Shown here one piece after another: positions 34,107 to 46,949 of a stretch of DNA of 64,000 nucleotides; within the stretch, counting starts at the first letter, position 1; every line of letters begins with the position of its first letter. Location: NCBI GenBank assembly GCA_025200525.1, contig CM045760.1:48007932-48071931 (forward strand), written 5' to 3'. Made by a program: the position numbers and the translations under genes. Source of the DNA: Camellia lanceoleosa. Lineage: Eukaryota; Streptophyta; Magnoliopsida; Ericales; Theaceae. The notes below the pieces were generated by a model. The model did no database searches, was not told where the DNA came from, and worked only from the letters and a program-made list of their open reading frames with translations.

Positions 34107-34285
34107 GTTCTTTAGGTTGGCTGCAGAATCTATCAGGAGACTAGCCAGTGCTACCCCTACTCCAAGTTCACTGCCATTTGAGTCACCTTTCGTGCTCTAT
34201 TCAACTTTGATGCTTGGTTCAGCGCTTTTCTCATTATCACTATCCTATAGCTGCAGATCAAAAAAGATCTCGAGCAGAGGACACG

Positions 34286-35211
34286 TTACTTCGTGGAATT
34301 CACCCAAGGCTCGGGAAAATCGCAAAAAGGAAAATCTTCTCCCTCCTGAACAAAGCATCCATTCGGTGTTCCCTGGATTGGCCTATGAATGAGGTCATAG
34401 TGTTTGCCGGTTTGCTTCGCCTTGGTTCGGCCTCTCATTTCTTCTCCTTTCCTAATCTTGTCCTCTTTAGTGGGCATATAGCCCAATCCAAAGGCATGTG
34501 GGTTGTGTGGCACATCTGTCAGTGCTGCAACACCTTTCCGACCACTTCTTCCAAGTCCCATTCCTAGAACATGGTATAATTTGTTTATAAAGTAGATAGA
34601 CTAGGCACTGACATATAAGCCTTTGTTTGCAGCCAGAATGGTCTATACTACCCGGGCTTCAGCCAAAGTGAATCCCAAGAGGAATACGTCCTCCTCGCCG
34701 TGGTCGATCTCTAGCACTAGCATAGTTACCTCTGGCGACAGATGGATAGATGAATTCTCAAAAACAATCATCATTCCTCCCCCATGAGGGTACTTCAACA
34801 TTTGATAGAGAGTAGAGGAGATGACTTTCACATGATGCAACCAGGGCCTTCCTAACAGCAAATTGAAGGTAGCCGGCATATCCAAGACATGAAACTCAAC
34901 CTCTTGCTCAGTTGGACCCACCTAGACTCTGACTTGCACTCTGTTCATGACCTCTCTACTTGTATTATCATATGCCATATTACTTGGGTTGTGGGAACAA
35001 AGTCCGCTGGTTTGAGGCCAATTGCATAGGTGGTGTGAGAAAGACAGACATTGATGGCCGAACCAGTATCTACTAACACCAGCGGCACCCATTTCTTCAT
35101 GCATTCCACAGATGTGTACGATGGTTTGTTATGAGTTGAGCCCTCCGATGGCAGTTCTTTGTCAGAGAAGGTCAGAGTTGGCCTGGTGCCACCTGGAAAG
35201 ACTAATCCCAC
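34286..35211 (-). pseudogene. Aspartic protease region, element 2
   Basis: Segment 34945-35211 contains the retropepsin active site VLVDTGSAINV, intact, unlike element 1. The frame shifts near 34970. Segment 34643-34921 continues with EVEFHVLDMPATFNLLLGR. Segment 34286-34561 is the downstream part, with GRKGVAALTDVPHNPHAFG. Stops at about 34606 and 34921 separate the parts. This region processes Gag-Pol in active relatives. Confidence 0.8.
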
Positions 35212-35221
35212 AAGCTATTCA

Positions 35222-37540
35222 GGGTGTGGTGTCAATGGACAATTTAGTCTTGTCCATTGCTAACAACACTGCCTGTTGGTGTACTCGGGAGGCCATGAGA
35301 AGACCCCAGATGGAGATGTCAACTTGGATTTTCTTAAGCTATTTCAACATTGCATCTTCTTCCAGTTGTTTCTCTTTTTGTTTTTTGGCCTCTCTGTCTT
35401 TTCTAGACATCTTTACTTGATCCAGGTGCGGCGAATTAAAATACCGCCCGTTTCATGTCAGATGGTCAATTTCCTTAGCATACCATGTATTATTCGGAAG
35501 AGAATTACCCCAGTCTTCATTGGAGTGGGCCAGATGCAGATCATTATCGTCCCACTATTTTCCCTCAGTGACCGAAAAACAGTTATCCGACTTTGCTCGT
35601 ATCACTTTCACATCATAGGTATCCCCTACAGGGTGTTGGGAAATCATAGCTTCCTGGTCGTTTTCAATCCTTTCTCGTTCAAATTGCCTCAATGCCACTT
35701 CCTGTTCAGTTTCTACAATGCTCACAGCGCCCACTTCTGGGGCTGGGTTTTCTACACCAGCACTCTCCAGCAGCTTCCCTTTCTCATCAGCTCTTCCAGC
35801 TACTACAGCTATCTTTGCTTCTTTTCCTTCTTGCTTCATTTCAAATCCTTCTTCATTGTCTAGCTTATCACTTAGCCATTTAGTGTTATCAGTTGATCCA
35901 TTCAAGTTGAGCCAGCCGATCTGTATATCCCCGTGATCCTGCTCGTCAAAGAACTGTAGGTTGTCCAAATCCTTCTCGAGTTCTGCTAGGTCGTCCAATC
36001 ATTGGCTCGGGCCATCCTCCCTAACCACATTAACCTCTACCAAAGTTGGCAACACCACTTTGGGCTTAATATGATTGGTTGGCACAATGTAACAGCTTGG
36101 ATCATACACCTCTTCAGATAAGTCTTCAGAACAAGCACCTTCCTCCGAGATCGACCTCTCTTCTCCTGCAAGTGTTACCACAACTAGCTTTGGTGGAAGT
36201 ATGGACATGTCCATCATGTACAAATCTGTGCTTTCAGGAATGAACACCGTCGGTCTTGGTAGGTACGAAGGGATAATATATACACTCGGGTCATAGGGGT
36301 GGCCAGTGTATGGATCAGGTTTAGATTTCAAGGTAGGGGGACTTGATTGTTGGCCGGGAGTGGGTTTGTGGTTACATTTGGTTTTTGGGGTGGTGCAATC
36401 ACCTTGTTGTTAATGAGATCTTCAATCTCATGATATAGTCAGAAGCACTGATCGGTATCATGACCATGCTGCTGGTGAAACGCACAGTACTTTGTAGGGT
36501 TGTGTTTGGCTGGTAGAGGATCTAGCAGTGGCGAGGTTTCAAAGGTTTTAGGTGCCCTTTTTTAACTAGCACCTTCATGGCTTGAGAGAGAGTCATGTAC
36601 AGTTGGTTGAATGTCCTCTGGAATCGGACAAGGTTGGCCGGTGTTTGTGAGCTTGTGTTGGCAAAGGGGTCGGCAGTCTTGGTTGTGGTGATAATGCTTA
36701 CATCTGACGGCCTCGCAGCTATGCTACCACTGGCAGCATTGGAACTGCGGACAAACGGCCTTTTTTCTGGCTCCTTCTCATCTGTGATAAGCACCTGTTT
36801 CATGGCATCTTTGATTTGCACCACCATTTTATGGATTTTTGTAAATGTAAACAAAGCTAGGACGATTATCTTTTGCAGTAGTTTGCCGTGTAGATTTCGG
36901 ACGACCATCTAGATCTGATCCTTCTAAGAAGGCCTTATGGTCATCATTGAGGCTTTAGCTCTCCACCTTATCACAAATTTGGGAAAGCCCTCCTTCGACT
37001 CTTGGCGTGCTGCCTCGAGATCACGAGTTGTGACCTCGATTTGAGTATTGTATGAATACTACGCAATGAAGGCCTCGGCCATCTCCTTCCAATTCTTCTT
37101 GAAAGAGTCTTCTAACTTAGCATACTATGTGGCTGTTATACCTAACATGGTATGGCCAAAGAGAGACAGCTTCTGCAGTCTGGTAAGGCCCATTGACTGC
37201 AAGATATCCGAAAACAGCCGAAGATAAACCATTAGATCTCCACAACCGTCAATCAATTAATGTGCGACATTTTAAACCAACCTAAAAATGTCACTGCAGA
37301 ATCGGTGTACCCATCTTCTATGTCTGGGATGAAGTTAACCCCTTGTGCTATCTTGAACAACCTTTCTAGTTTATTGACCTTGAGTGAAGTTGGGTCAACC
37401 TTAAACTCAAGTGAAGCCTCAGTTTGATAAACCGGGGCTTTGGAGGCTTGCGCTGGGATTAGCTTTGCTGGATTGCCTTGGTTTTCTTGAACATAGGTAG
37501 TATGAACTGTAGCTCCGAGTGTTGGGATACCCATGGGAAG
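35222..37540 (-). pseudogene. Gag, element 2 (decayed)
   Basis: From the N-terminal side: 37253-37534 (start of gag to MSHIN), 36905-37250 (gag core in broken frames), 36522-36908, 35999-36331 and 35555-35998, the last ending in acidic, Gln/Glu-rich sequence (VETEQEVALRQFERERIEND). All have counterparts in element 1 (8083-9870 and 4640-4700). Element 1's sL1 insertion point falls inside the segment that is uninterrupted here at about 35715. No CCHC knuckle is obvious. Multiple stops mark it as dead. Confidence 0.78.
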
Positions 37541-38512
37541 TGCATGGGATGCGGAGGCCGTAGCCGTCTGTGGTTGCTGTTGTTGTAATTAGGTTATAAC
37601 CTCAGCTTGGCGGGCCGTGAACTCGGCCTAACGGGCTGCATTCTGCTGTAGGGTCTCAACTGTCTGCTGCAAAAACTGAACTAGTGAACTCTGCTTGATT
37701 CTCCTCCGTCTTGTAATTGATGGGAGTGAAGTAAACACGGGTTGTCCCCAAACAAGATCCCTAGCTTTGCAAAGTCTTTTGACTCGAGTCCAGAGTACTT
37801 AGGGGATATCCGAACTTTCTAAAGCTATGGTTTTAAACTACCTAGCAAAAAGAAATAAAACAAAAGAAAATAGTAATTAGAAACAACATAACACCTCAGC
37901 TAAGACGTTATCAACACAGACATGATCAAAGATGTAGGACTGCACTCCACACTAATTTCTGCCCCCAAAATAGATACCAAATTTGCAACTGATATGCACA
38001 TTACTATACAGCTTCACTCTAAAGCACATACCAGTTAAAGAGAGCCAAAACACCCCTATGGGGGTAGGATTAGCCTGTCCTAGTTTTGTCGAGAACTAGG
38101 GTTCACTATTCAAACAAAGCAGTTTTCACGCAATCCTGCATTTCGGGTGAGCATCCTCCTGTTCTAGTTTGGAACAGTCTCTATGGCTTTTCAATATGCA
38201 ACTAGGCCGAATAGTCAAAAGGGGTATTTTAGCAAGACTACCTAATATACCTCTCGCATCTAACACCAAGAAGTAAAAAGAGGATCAAGCGGTACAATGG
38301 TAGTCCAAAACTAAGGGTTGTGTTCCCATCATGGCAGAGCCCACGACCGATCAGCCTTTTAGCAAGCATTTAGGCAAGTCTCCGACAAACCGTCCAGGAA
38401 TAGCAGATGGCAAACACAATGACTTAAACGCACTAATGCAAATGCAATGCAAAGAAACATATAAATATAGATAAAATTTCACATCATAAAGTTCAAGTCA
38501 AGTTCTCTAAAT
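37541..38512 (-). other. Element 2 leader (5' UTR)
   Basis: About 1 kb between PBS and gag has no supported ORF. It includes GGGAGTGAAG near 37720, also found beside sL2 at about 15075. Long leaders are usual in Tat elements. Confidence 0.6.
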
Positions 38513-38530
38513 TCCCCAGCGAAGTCGCCA
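38513..38530 (-). other. Primer binding site, tRNA-Arg type
   Basis: The minus strand reads TGGCGACTTCGCTGGGGA, five bases inside the end of the 5' LTR at 38536. It matches the tRNA-Arg-type PBS reported for Ogre/Tat elements (TGGCGACTCCGCTGGGGA) with one difference. It fixes the orientation of element 2 and identifies 38536-41824 as the 5' LTR. Confidence 0.85.
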
Positions 38531-38535
38531 AAAAT

Positions 38536-41500
38536 TGTAGCTGGACTTTTCATGCTCCTTTCGGAAGATGACAAGCCCCATAGTATCGGACTGCTGCGGT
38601 TCTGAATCTGATCTCACAAGTGCAATGTGAAATAGATAAACACCAAAGAGTCCAAATTTGGCAAATCTTTTGGAAAATCGATTTTGAATCATAAGTAAAA
38701 AATGGACTGCTTTGCTAGATACAAATTCGCCACCTAAATATTTTTAGGAAATTTAGAAAACCCATGACTCGTGCCAAAGGCCACGTGTTCGTCATCACCA
38801 AGATTGTCTCAGCACGAGAACTTAGGTACAAGAGGGGAACGTCATGAATTGAGCACCCTCGCTTGCCCGATCAAAAATCGGCCTCTACTAATCATGATGT
38901 GACTCTTATTTACATTATATGATCTTGTTCCGATTTATTAGGCTAACTTACTATGTGACGCACACAAGTATAGACTAATTTGTAAAAATTAGAACATTTG
39001 ATTTCATGTTTGTTTTTTAAAATTGTTTCGAATATGTACCACTTGAAAAAGTAATCGCATAGAAACATTACTCAAATTATTCCAATTCAAGCAATTTAGC
39101 CTTCATCCACAGACATTCAAACAGTTTATCACTTAAGCATTTAGCCTCATGGTGAACATGCTAAACATGGCAACAATCGCACTCATGCGATATGCTAAAA
39201 CAAATAAAAGCTCACCTAGTACTCTAAGCCAAAAAAGATAAAAGAGTTAGAATAATGCATGATCCTAAGTATGCAATATGATTAATGCAACACATGCGAT
39301 ATGCAATTACTAGGCTCAGCTACTAATATGGCATATGAATCAATTTGATAGCATACGGTCTAAGCACGTATTCAAAGAATGTATTAACTAACAATGCAAG
39401 TTAGAATGATGCGCCGAGCTCGATGCATGCAAGACAATGGATGCAAGGTGTGAGAGATACTAAATGAAACATGATGCCCTAAACTAACCATCATAAGCAG
39501 GTAAATAAAAGGGAGAAAGACATGGGGTTAGAAGACATACACATTATTACAATTGTGCCCTTGCGCAGGAGGGTCCGAATAAACTATCTAGCTAAGCTAA
39601 TTAACTAGCTATTACGAAACGAATTAACTACCTATTACAACAACAAATAAACTAACTATGCTAACTAGTTATTACAAAACCAATTAATTAATTAATTAAC
39701 TAACTAATTAATTACACTAACTATACTAACTAATTAATTACAAATTAGAATTAACTAATTAATTACAACATGAATACAACATGAAATAAGTAATTAAACT
39801 GACTAATTAGCCCCAGGAAGCGAGGAGTGCTCATGCATGCGCGGATTTTCACCCGAAAAGCCCACTGTTCTGCTACCAGAATGCTTCTATTGCACAGTAG
39901 AACATCTTTTCATCTCAACCTCTACTTTGTTCTATTCTATAAAGGTTACTGCTCAGTTTGACAAAAGTGGCCGGCAGGCCAGAAGTGGTGGTCGGCCGGC
40001 CACAACTAGTAGTTTGCCATCCAAAATTAGTGGCCTGTCGATAACAAAATCCTGGTTCCTTCTGCTACAACAGAAAGCATACATCACACAAAATAGGGTG
40101 TTCTCAAGGTATGTTTGTACACCTTACCTCTCCTCATCATCAAAACAACTCAAAGGAGTGGCAAGCTCAATTCACAAGCCATTAATCGATGCAATTTCAT
40201 TGCATGATGCCCTATGAACCAAGATGTACAATTTCAATAAATGCACAAGAAACAGCTCCCAAACCTCCTCCTTATTATGAATTGATCAAGGGAAGTGGTT
40301 GACCTTGGAAACTTGAACCATTTTGTCACTAGCAAGTATGAAATGCTTCAAATTTCCATGTGTTCAATTAACATCCGATTGAACACAAATTGCTTATTAT
40401 CTTGCATCACTTTTAGTCGCAATTTCATTACATCATTTTAATTACCAACCATTCTTTAATCAATTGAGTCCAAAAGTGATCTTTAAGTCCTCTAATGAAA
40501 AGGAGCACCAAACTAAGAGTTGTTTTAGGCATGAGAAAAGTGTCATGTTGTTGATAATAAACCACCAAAGGGATTAAACCATTAAGAACAAGACCTCAAT
40601 CTCAAATTTAAACAAACAAGTAGCTTGAAACAACTTTCAAAGAAAAGAAAAAGCTATAAAAATAGGGAGGTTGCAAAGATGATTAAGGGTGATCACAAGT
40701 ATGGAAAGCAAGAAATAAATGCTATCAACTCAAATAGGTTGGTGGCTAAGACCTAAACCACCAAGCTTATGAGGATAATTACATTACAAGCATGCTATAC
40801 AAAGCTCAAATGCAATGAACAACCAAAAATAGTTTTGAAATAGTGCTAAATCAGTCCTAAAACATGCTGGAATTAAGGCAAAAATAGCTAGAACAATAAG
40901 CTAAAATATGAAGCAAGTTAAGCTATTAAACAAGCACAGGGAGGCGAGACCACCCCCTCCATTTTTAGGACTTCAAAACATGTTTTTAGCCATTGAAAAA
41001 CCTTTGAGATTCAATATTTAAAAGCTCAAAAAATTTGACAAAGAGGTGGGAAACACAAGGGCAGAGGCCTTAATAATGAGTTACAAAGAAGGGTAATCCA
41101 CCCCTCCACCCCTAATGGCCTTAAACCACAAGTTTCAACCCAAAAATACAGAGTATAAACAACCCAAAAACAGTCTAAAAATAGTAGACAAAATAGAAAA
41201 TAAAGCAAAGCAACAAGCCAAGACTTATACCTCTTGAAGAGGAGAACCCTTTCCAAGTGTTAAACGAACATTTACACACCATCTAGAGCTCAAAGTAAGT
41301 CCAAAAGTACCTCACCTCAAATAGCACAAGGTTTGGTTTAGAGTGTATAGGCAAAAGCTTAGAAATTTGCAATAGAGAGAGAGAGAGATAATTTTGCTCC
41401 AAAATGTTCAATCCTCAAAAATAGAATGGGAGGTCTCCTATATATAGAAAACAATGAAACTCCCTCAGAAATATCAATACATACACGTGTAGGATAATGC

Positions 41501-41824
41501 AAGCATCTGTGGAAACAACGGCACAGTTGGCCAAAATATCTGCAAAAATACACTTGTGGCTGGCAGGCTACTAATTTTGGCCGGTAGGCTACACAAGTGG
41601 CCGGCAGCCCACAAAAGGGGGCCAGCAGGTCCCAAGGTTTTTAGGCTTGAAAAACTAGGGTTTTGATCCAAAACAAAGCAAGAGGTGTATAGGGTTTTGA
41701 AGGCTCAAAACTGTGACATTTTGTTGAGGACTTTGAGCACTTAACAAGCACATACAACTTCATCATTGGGCATGCAAGCGATGGTGTCCAAGTCGTAAGG
41801 GCGATCAAAAATCGGGTGTCTACA
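38536..41824 (-). mobile_element. 5' LTR of element 2 (3.3 kb)
   Basis: The plus strand begins TGTAGCTGG and ends GGTGTCTACA. On the minus strand it is followed by the PBS. In element orientation it holds a GGCC cluster (about 41540-41640), the G-box palindrome TACACGTGTA (41482-41491), TATATATA (41438-41446), a weak GGAGG/CCTCC inverted repeat (about 40940-40960), an imperfect inverted repeat (40319-40345), a second GGCC cluster (39965-40040), a TTAATTAACTAA-rich tract (39590-39800) and the conserved 3' block (38536-39580). Closest relative in the window: sL1. Confidence 0.93.
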
Positions 41825-42646
41825 CCAGCACTGATGGATGGAATGATGGACCTTAGTCTCAGCTAAGGGAATTATCGATGGTATTTGGAAAGAACCTTCT
41901 GAACTAGGGGCATGATGTGAAAAAACAATTGTTTCGGTCAAGAAGATGTGTGGGGACAACATAATTTTAAGGATCAATCTATGAGATCCTACTGGCTGTT
42001 GATGTTGTATTGCTAAATTAAAGGAAGATTTGGATCCTTCTGTGGGCTACTTGATGTTGTTTCTAAAATCTACCAATGGACTTAGAGACTAAAAAACCCT
42101 TTTGTTTCAACGGTACTAATTTTGTTTTGAGTTGTGTCTAGTAAATAGCTATTGTGAGTTTTATTTTCTTTGTCATTTCTTGCGTTATTGCGTCAGTTAA
42201 GTCTTTTCTTTTGAGTCGCTCTCGTGTACCCTCAGGTTTTCATCTTTATAAAAAGTGCGAGTCAAGTTTTTGATCATTTTATTGTGCTAATAGTAATGCA
42301 TATGTGACCTTTTTGAAAATAGAAAAGCTTTGAATTTGTTTTTTGAATGAGATTCGGTTAATAAGCTCGAGTGTTGAGAAGGATTCCTCGGATGGTTTGA
42401 GTGAATTCTGACTTATCGACATAAAGTCGTTCATGATTTCAAAAAAATTTAAGTTGTTTCTTTTGCAAAACTTGCAAAGATAGGTTCTGAATTGTGCGTG
42501 GTATTCTATATTGTCCTGGGGATTCTCTTCGCCGTTAGGCAATCATTTTGGCAAGTACAAGGCAGCTTTCAGACCTACAAGTACAAGGCGACTTTCAAAC
42601 CTCACAAACATAGAATTTCTACTCTGGTGTTTTCGTTATTTCAAAG

Positions 42647-42742
42647 AGAAAATAATAAAAGAAACCAAAAAGAAAAAAGAAAGAAGGAAAGAAAAAAAGA
42701 AAAGAGAAAGAAGAAGGAAAAAAAGAAAAGAAAAAAAAGAAA
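42647..42742 (+). repeat. Purine-rich (A/G) tract, about 95 bp
   Basis: The plus strand is almost entirely A and G (repeats of GAAAGAAAAAA and AGAAGGAAA). The charged Lys/Arg frame crossing it is a by-product of composition. Confidence 0.85.
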
Positions 42743-43433
42743 TCAACCGTCAAGCCAGGGGCATTCATTGAAATCTAATCAACCGTGAGGAAATGAACTT
42801 TGAATTCAGAGAAGCCAATGCGAGGAGGTACTACATTGCAAGAAGAACAAATTTTGCAAATGGAGTGAAAGAAATGAAGAGGATATGCATAAAAGAATGG
42901 ATAACCAAGCACAAATCAAGGTGAAGCCAGGTCCAGTGTTGGGTCATGAATGACTATGGATCAAATTCACCGCAAATGTTATAACACTATCCTTAAGAGG
43001 CTCACTAGGCCAAAAACCTGAAAGGCCAACCTAGGCAAAAGTTAGAGCATGAAAAATGAGAAATTAAACAAATAGAACTCGCAAGGTTGAAAACTCAAAA
43101 GGACGGCTTGGCAAAAGTTAGACCGCAAAAGGAGAGTGTCTATACTCGAGTGAACCTCAGCCATAGACTATGTTAACCTGATTCCCATTCTTGGGATACG
43201 TAGGCAGCTTCATCTTGAAGTTCGGTCTTAATCATATCTATCTCAGCCATCTCCATCTTATCATCTTGCCTAATTCATGTCGTCAGCTTTGCATCAATCC
43301 ATGAGCTACACCAACCATTGTGCATATCACATACTTACTACACATACTTGCATTGGATAAGAAAGAACTAACTTGAATCAATAAGTGGAGAAATTTTCAA
43401 CACTTGAACTTATTAGTAGAATCTCTAACTTAA

Positions 43434-43434
43434 G

Positions 43435-43471
<37 letters not shown>
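43434..43471. repeat. (GC)n-(CA)n microsatellite
   Basis: About four GC units are followed by about 14 CA units. It lies in the post-pol part of element 4. Confidence 0.95.
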
Positions 43472-43474
<3 letters not shown>

Positions 43475-43564
43475 AGGAATCCAAACTCGAGTTTTGTGAA
43501 ATTGAGTTCTAAAGGGAACATTGGTAATACTAGGGGCACTATGAATGATCAGTTACCTTGAGTC

Positions 43565-43588
43565 TTTTTTTTTTTTTTTTTTTTTTTT
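43565..43588. repeat. Poly-T tract, 24 bp
   Basis: An uninterrupted run of 24 T on the plus strand, inside element 4. Confidence 0.95.
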
Positions 43589-43644
43589 GCTTTTAGGTCA
43601 GTTGTGAATTTAGTTGTGTCATGCCTGGTGTTTGTCTCAATCTG

Positions 43645-43771
43645 CGCTTTTCATCAAGTCGCCATAATATGTCTGTCTCTAAAAAGTGCTTTTCATTGAG
43701 TCATCATAGTGTGTCTGTCGCTCAAAAGCACTCTTCATCGAGTCACTATGGCGTGTTTGTCGCTCAAAAGT
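43645..43771. repeat. 42-bp tandem repeat, 3 copies
   Basis: Three units share CTTTTCATTGAGTC-like and GTCTGTCGCTCAAAA strings at 42-bp spacing (14 codons), which keeps the plus strand open across them. Confidence 0.8.
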
Positions 43772-43968
43772 TCAATAGAGTGGCATGGTCAAAATTCCAT
43801 ACACAAGTGTTCGCTCTAAACTCAGAAACAAGTCCATGTGTGGAATTCATAAACAAATTAAGGGTGCCCATACAAGGGGCATCGCGTTCATGATCATTGC
43901 AAAGTGTATCCGTCATTACTTTGGAAGGGACTGGAGTAAGTTCTCGACATGTTGGAGTAGAAAAGAAG

Positions 43969-44312
43969 TGTGGGAGCCGAATAATTGTATATTAAGGAAA
44001 GCCAAATTAATTTGATCAAGCCAAGGACAATTCGGCCCTATCCAAGGGCTCTTGAAGTCAAATATACAAGTCGGCCACTTAAGGAGCCGAGTACGTACCG
44101 GCACACAACCGGAAAGCCGAATAAGAAATCATGCGCTAGATTAAGAGTGGGCCCGACCCTTGGGCCCAGAAGTTAATATAAATAAAGGAACATCAGGCAA
44201 AGAAAGGTATATGAGAATAGATAAAATAACTTGAGATAGAAGTAAATTGGGGAGCATACTAACTTGTCCATCGGAGTGCTAATTCCGGCACCCTCGACCG
44301 GAGTGTTCATCC
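43969..44312 (+). mobile_element. Element 3 5' LTR, first part
   Basis: Starts TGTGGGAGCCGAATAATTG. A TATA-like AATATAAATAAAGG lies near 44173. It is interrupted after TTCATCC by sL5; the remaining 75 bp follow at 49592. Confidence 0.93.
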
Positions 44313-44631
44313 TGTAGACACCCCATTTTTGACCGACCTTAAGACTCAGACGTCACCGGTTGAGCGCTCGGTGATATTGCATCATGCTTGTTCAAGTCGA
44401 GTCACGCGCGTGCCGCCGCCTGGACTTCAACCATCTTCTCTACCTTGTCTCGGTTTGCGAACAGCTCGATTTTCTCTTTTATTTCTGAGGGAAGGGAGTG
44501 GTCCGTAGACTATCTCCGGTGGCCGTGAGCTACGTTCGTGGTCAGAGGCCATTTTGCCCATTCGGGCCCGGTCCGGTTTTGAGCCGTCGGGCCGTGTGCC
44601 TCGGCCGGGGCCCAACCATCTCGAGTTCTCC

Positions 44632-45120
44632 GGTTTTGGCATGTGCCTCTGTTTTAGTGTTAGGGACACTGGGCCCTGATGCCCACTTCGCAAAACACCA
44701 CTTCCGGTGCCCGGCGACCCATTTTCGGGACCCCAAACCGCGCGGTTTTGGTCCCGAGCTTTCATTTTGCATCAGCCTTCTCCGGTTTTGGCGGAGACCT
44801 CTGTTTTAATATTCCGAGGAACCCTGGGGCCTCCGATGCCCACTTCGTGACCGTATGCCACTTTCGGTGCTCATAGCCGGTTTTCGGGACCCCAAATTGA
44901 GCGGTTTTGGTCCCGAGCATTCATTTCGCATCAGTTTTCTCTGGTTTTTGGCAGGTACCTCTGTTTTGTCATTCCAGAGGACACTGGGGTTGCAGATACC
45001 CACTTCGATGCTGAACACCACTTCCGGCACCTGCAGCCCATTTTCGGGATCCCGATTTGCTCGGTTTTAGCCCCGAACGTTCATTTCTCATTAGTTTTTG
45101 TTCAAACTTGGCAGGTACCT
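44632..45120. repeat. About 155-bp tandem repeats, 3 to 3.5 copies, in sL5 U3
   Basis: Units begin with CCGGTTTTGGC-type strings at about 44632, 44782 and 44941, with a partial fourth from about 45101. They share TTTTCGGGACCCCAAA and CGGTTTTGGTCCCGAGC. Spacing is 150-160 bp. Confidence 0.85.
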
Positions 45121-46059
45121 TTGTTTCAACATCAGGAAGATCACTGGGGGGTGGGAGGCCAGCAATTATCCCAGATAACGGTTTATCCTCCGAGCCCGTT
45201 TTGCTTACTTCCGGGCCAATGTTGAACACCCTAGGGATATTTTCTTCCAACCACAGCTACATATCTGCGATGAGGGCACCTAGGAGGACCCTAAGGGTTG
45301 GTGGTCGGAAATCGTGGTTTCATTTTGGGCCTCTCCTTCAAGCTCTATGTTGTGGCTCTGCTTGATGTTGCCAATTTCCACCTTGGAACCTTGTTCTACA
45401 CATCTTGGAGGACACAAAAGTATATGGTCGGCCGAAATTGTTCGATTCATTTTGAGCCTCTTCTTCAAGCTCAATGTTGTGACTTCTACTGACGTTGCGA
45501 TTCGACCACAGGACCTTATTCTACACACTTGGGAGAACACTCTGCATGGTGGTCGGCGGAAAATCTTCACTTCAATTTTGTGCCATGGCCGGGTGGGGTG
45601 GCCGACAGCCACCTCCCACAAATTTACGGCCGGCCAGATTCTCGCTTTCACTGTCCCATTTGTCCTGATATCTTCCAACATATCCTGGCATCCGGGATAT
45701 TTCGGGAGGGAAAGATTGGGTGCTTTCCTCCTTTACACCCCATTTCTTGTCTATTTGAAGGGCCCTCCCTCTCCTTCTTCAAGGTTGGAAAAAATAGTCT
45801 CAAGGGATCATCTTCAAATTCCTCTATTTTCATAGCTCAAAACCTCAAAAAGCTTCTAAGTCCCTAGGTCTTCTCTTCATCAACACCTAGCCTCACCATC
45901 CTTACTATCATTCCAGCAGCTAGGAAGTGAATTTCAGAGGTTGAGAAGCTACAAATCAAAGCCAAGAATCAAAGAAAGACAAGTCTTCAAGGGTAAGTCT
46001 TCAAAACCAACTTTTAGGGCTTTTTCTTGATTCATTTCTATACTCCAATTGGTTGAGAA

Positions 46060-46440
46060 TTGGGGCTCCGACCCCTACTTCTTTTGTGCTTGTTTTGAGC
46101 CCCTCTACAACTTTGTAGAAGGGCTCAACTTCATTTGGTGCTCCTATGATATGCTTGCTTCAATACCTAGCTTTTATGCCATTATCTTGCATGCTAGTTT
46201 AGGCCTATTTCCTTTTGTTTTCAGAGGCCCGACCCCTACTGGTTTTGTGCTCATTTTGAGCCCCTCTACAACATTGTAGAAGGGCTCAACCTCATTTGGT
46301 CATTGTATATACCACCTCCTTCAAATTTCATTAAGTGTGCCATTTTTGCATGCAATTTTTGACCTATTGGTGTTTGTTTTTGGGACTTCGACCCCTACTG
46401 GTTTTGGTCCTATTTTGACCCCCTTTACATATTTCATGAA
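46060..46440. repeat. About 160-bp tandem repeats with inverted repeats in sL5
   Basis: Three units contain CGACCCCTACT followed by GAGCCCCTCTACAA. In units 1 and 2 an inverted repeat has 14-bp arms, GAGCCCCTCTACAA and TTGTAGAAGGGCTC, with one mismatch and a 2-nt loop (46097-46126 and 46258-46287). Confidence 0.85.
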
Positions 46441-46949
46441 GAAAGTTTTGTCATTTGGTGTGTGCATTGCATGTCTCATGATATAGCCTATTTGGAAGCC
46501 TACTTTGCATAGATTTTATAGCATGTTTGTATTCTGATTTTGAGGATGTCATCTTCTTCAATTATGCTTATTTTTATCTCATCTTCAATGTTGTAGAAGA
46601 AAGTTTGTCCATTTGGGGTTTTCATATATCACTTGTCTCAATACCCCTCTTTTGGCCACTAATTTTGCATGCTATTGTTGATCTATCCCTACTTGCATTT
46701 TGGCCATGTTTGTTACTGAAAAATGCCATATTTGGGACTGCCTTGCTACTGTTCTTGCTTCCATGATCATATTTTGCATGTATAGCATGGCTATAGGCCA
46801 TTTCGGGACTTAATTTCACATTTTCGGGATGAATGCATGCTTCGAATGTTATTTTGAATTGTTTCGGGGCTGTTTTCCCCTTTATTTAGGTGCTGAAATT
46901 CCATTGCCATGCTTACATATCATTCCCTATGCCATTTGCATCATTTCTG

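Larger units (their letters stand above)
31471..41824 (-). mobile_element. Element 2: Ty3/gypsy Tat-type retrotransposon with 5' LTR and internal deletion
   Basis: From high to low coordinates: 5' LTR (41824-38536), PBS (38530-38513), leader, gag, protease, RT up to the YVDD motif, then directly integrase and a 3' region that reaches sL4 at 31475. No 3' LTR of the same family is found adjacent; if the antisense DUF7745 and PMD genes belong to this element, its 3' end lies further left. The base beyond the 5' LTR is 41825 (CCAGC expected as TSD). The element retains DTGS in protease and YVDD in RT, but carries many stops and lacks RNase H and aRNH. Confidence 0.9.
41825..43968 (+). mobile_element. 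Element 4, left fragment (older plus-strand gypsy remnant)
   Basis: Positions about 42955-43210 match, on the plus strand, the end of pol and the post-pol region of element 2: a pol-terminal remnant, then GCAAAAGTTAGA strings twice and TTGGGATACGTAGGCAGC. Element 2 is inserted at its left end and element 3 at 43968; the sequence resumes at 60892. No intact ORF. The part before 42955 is not recognisable, apart from a purine tract. Confidence 0.6.

Noticed and set aside
38513..38530. A tRNA-Arg gene
   Set aside because: Only the 18 bases of the primer binding site match; no cloverleaf surrounds it.
42647..42742. Lys/Arg-rich ORF as a nuclear protein
   Set aside because: It only reflects the purine tract.
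44427..45835. Overlapping ORFs of about 100-170 codons in sL5
   Set aside because: They lie in U3 tandem repeats on both strands and have no conserved motif.
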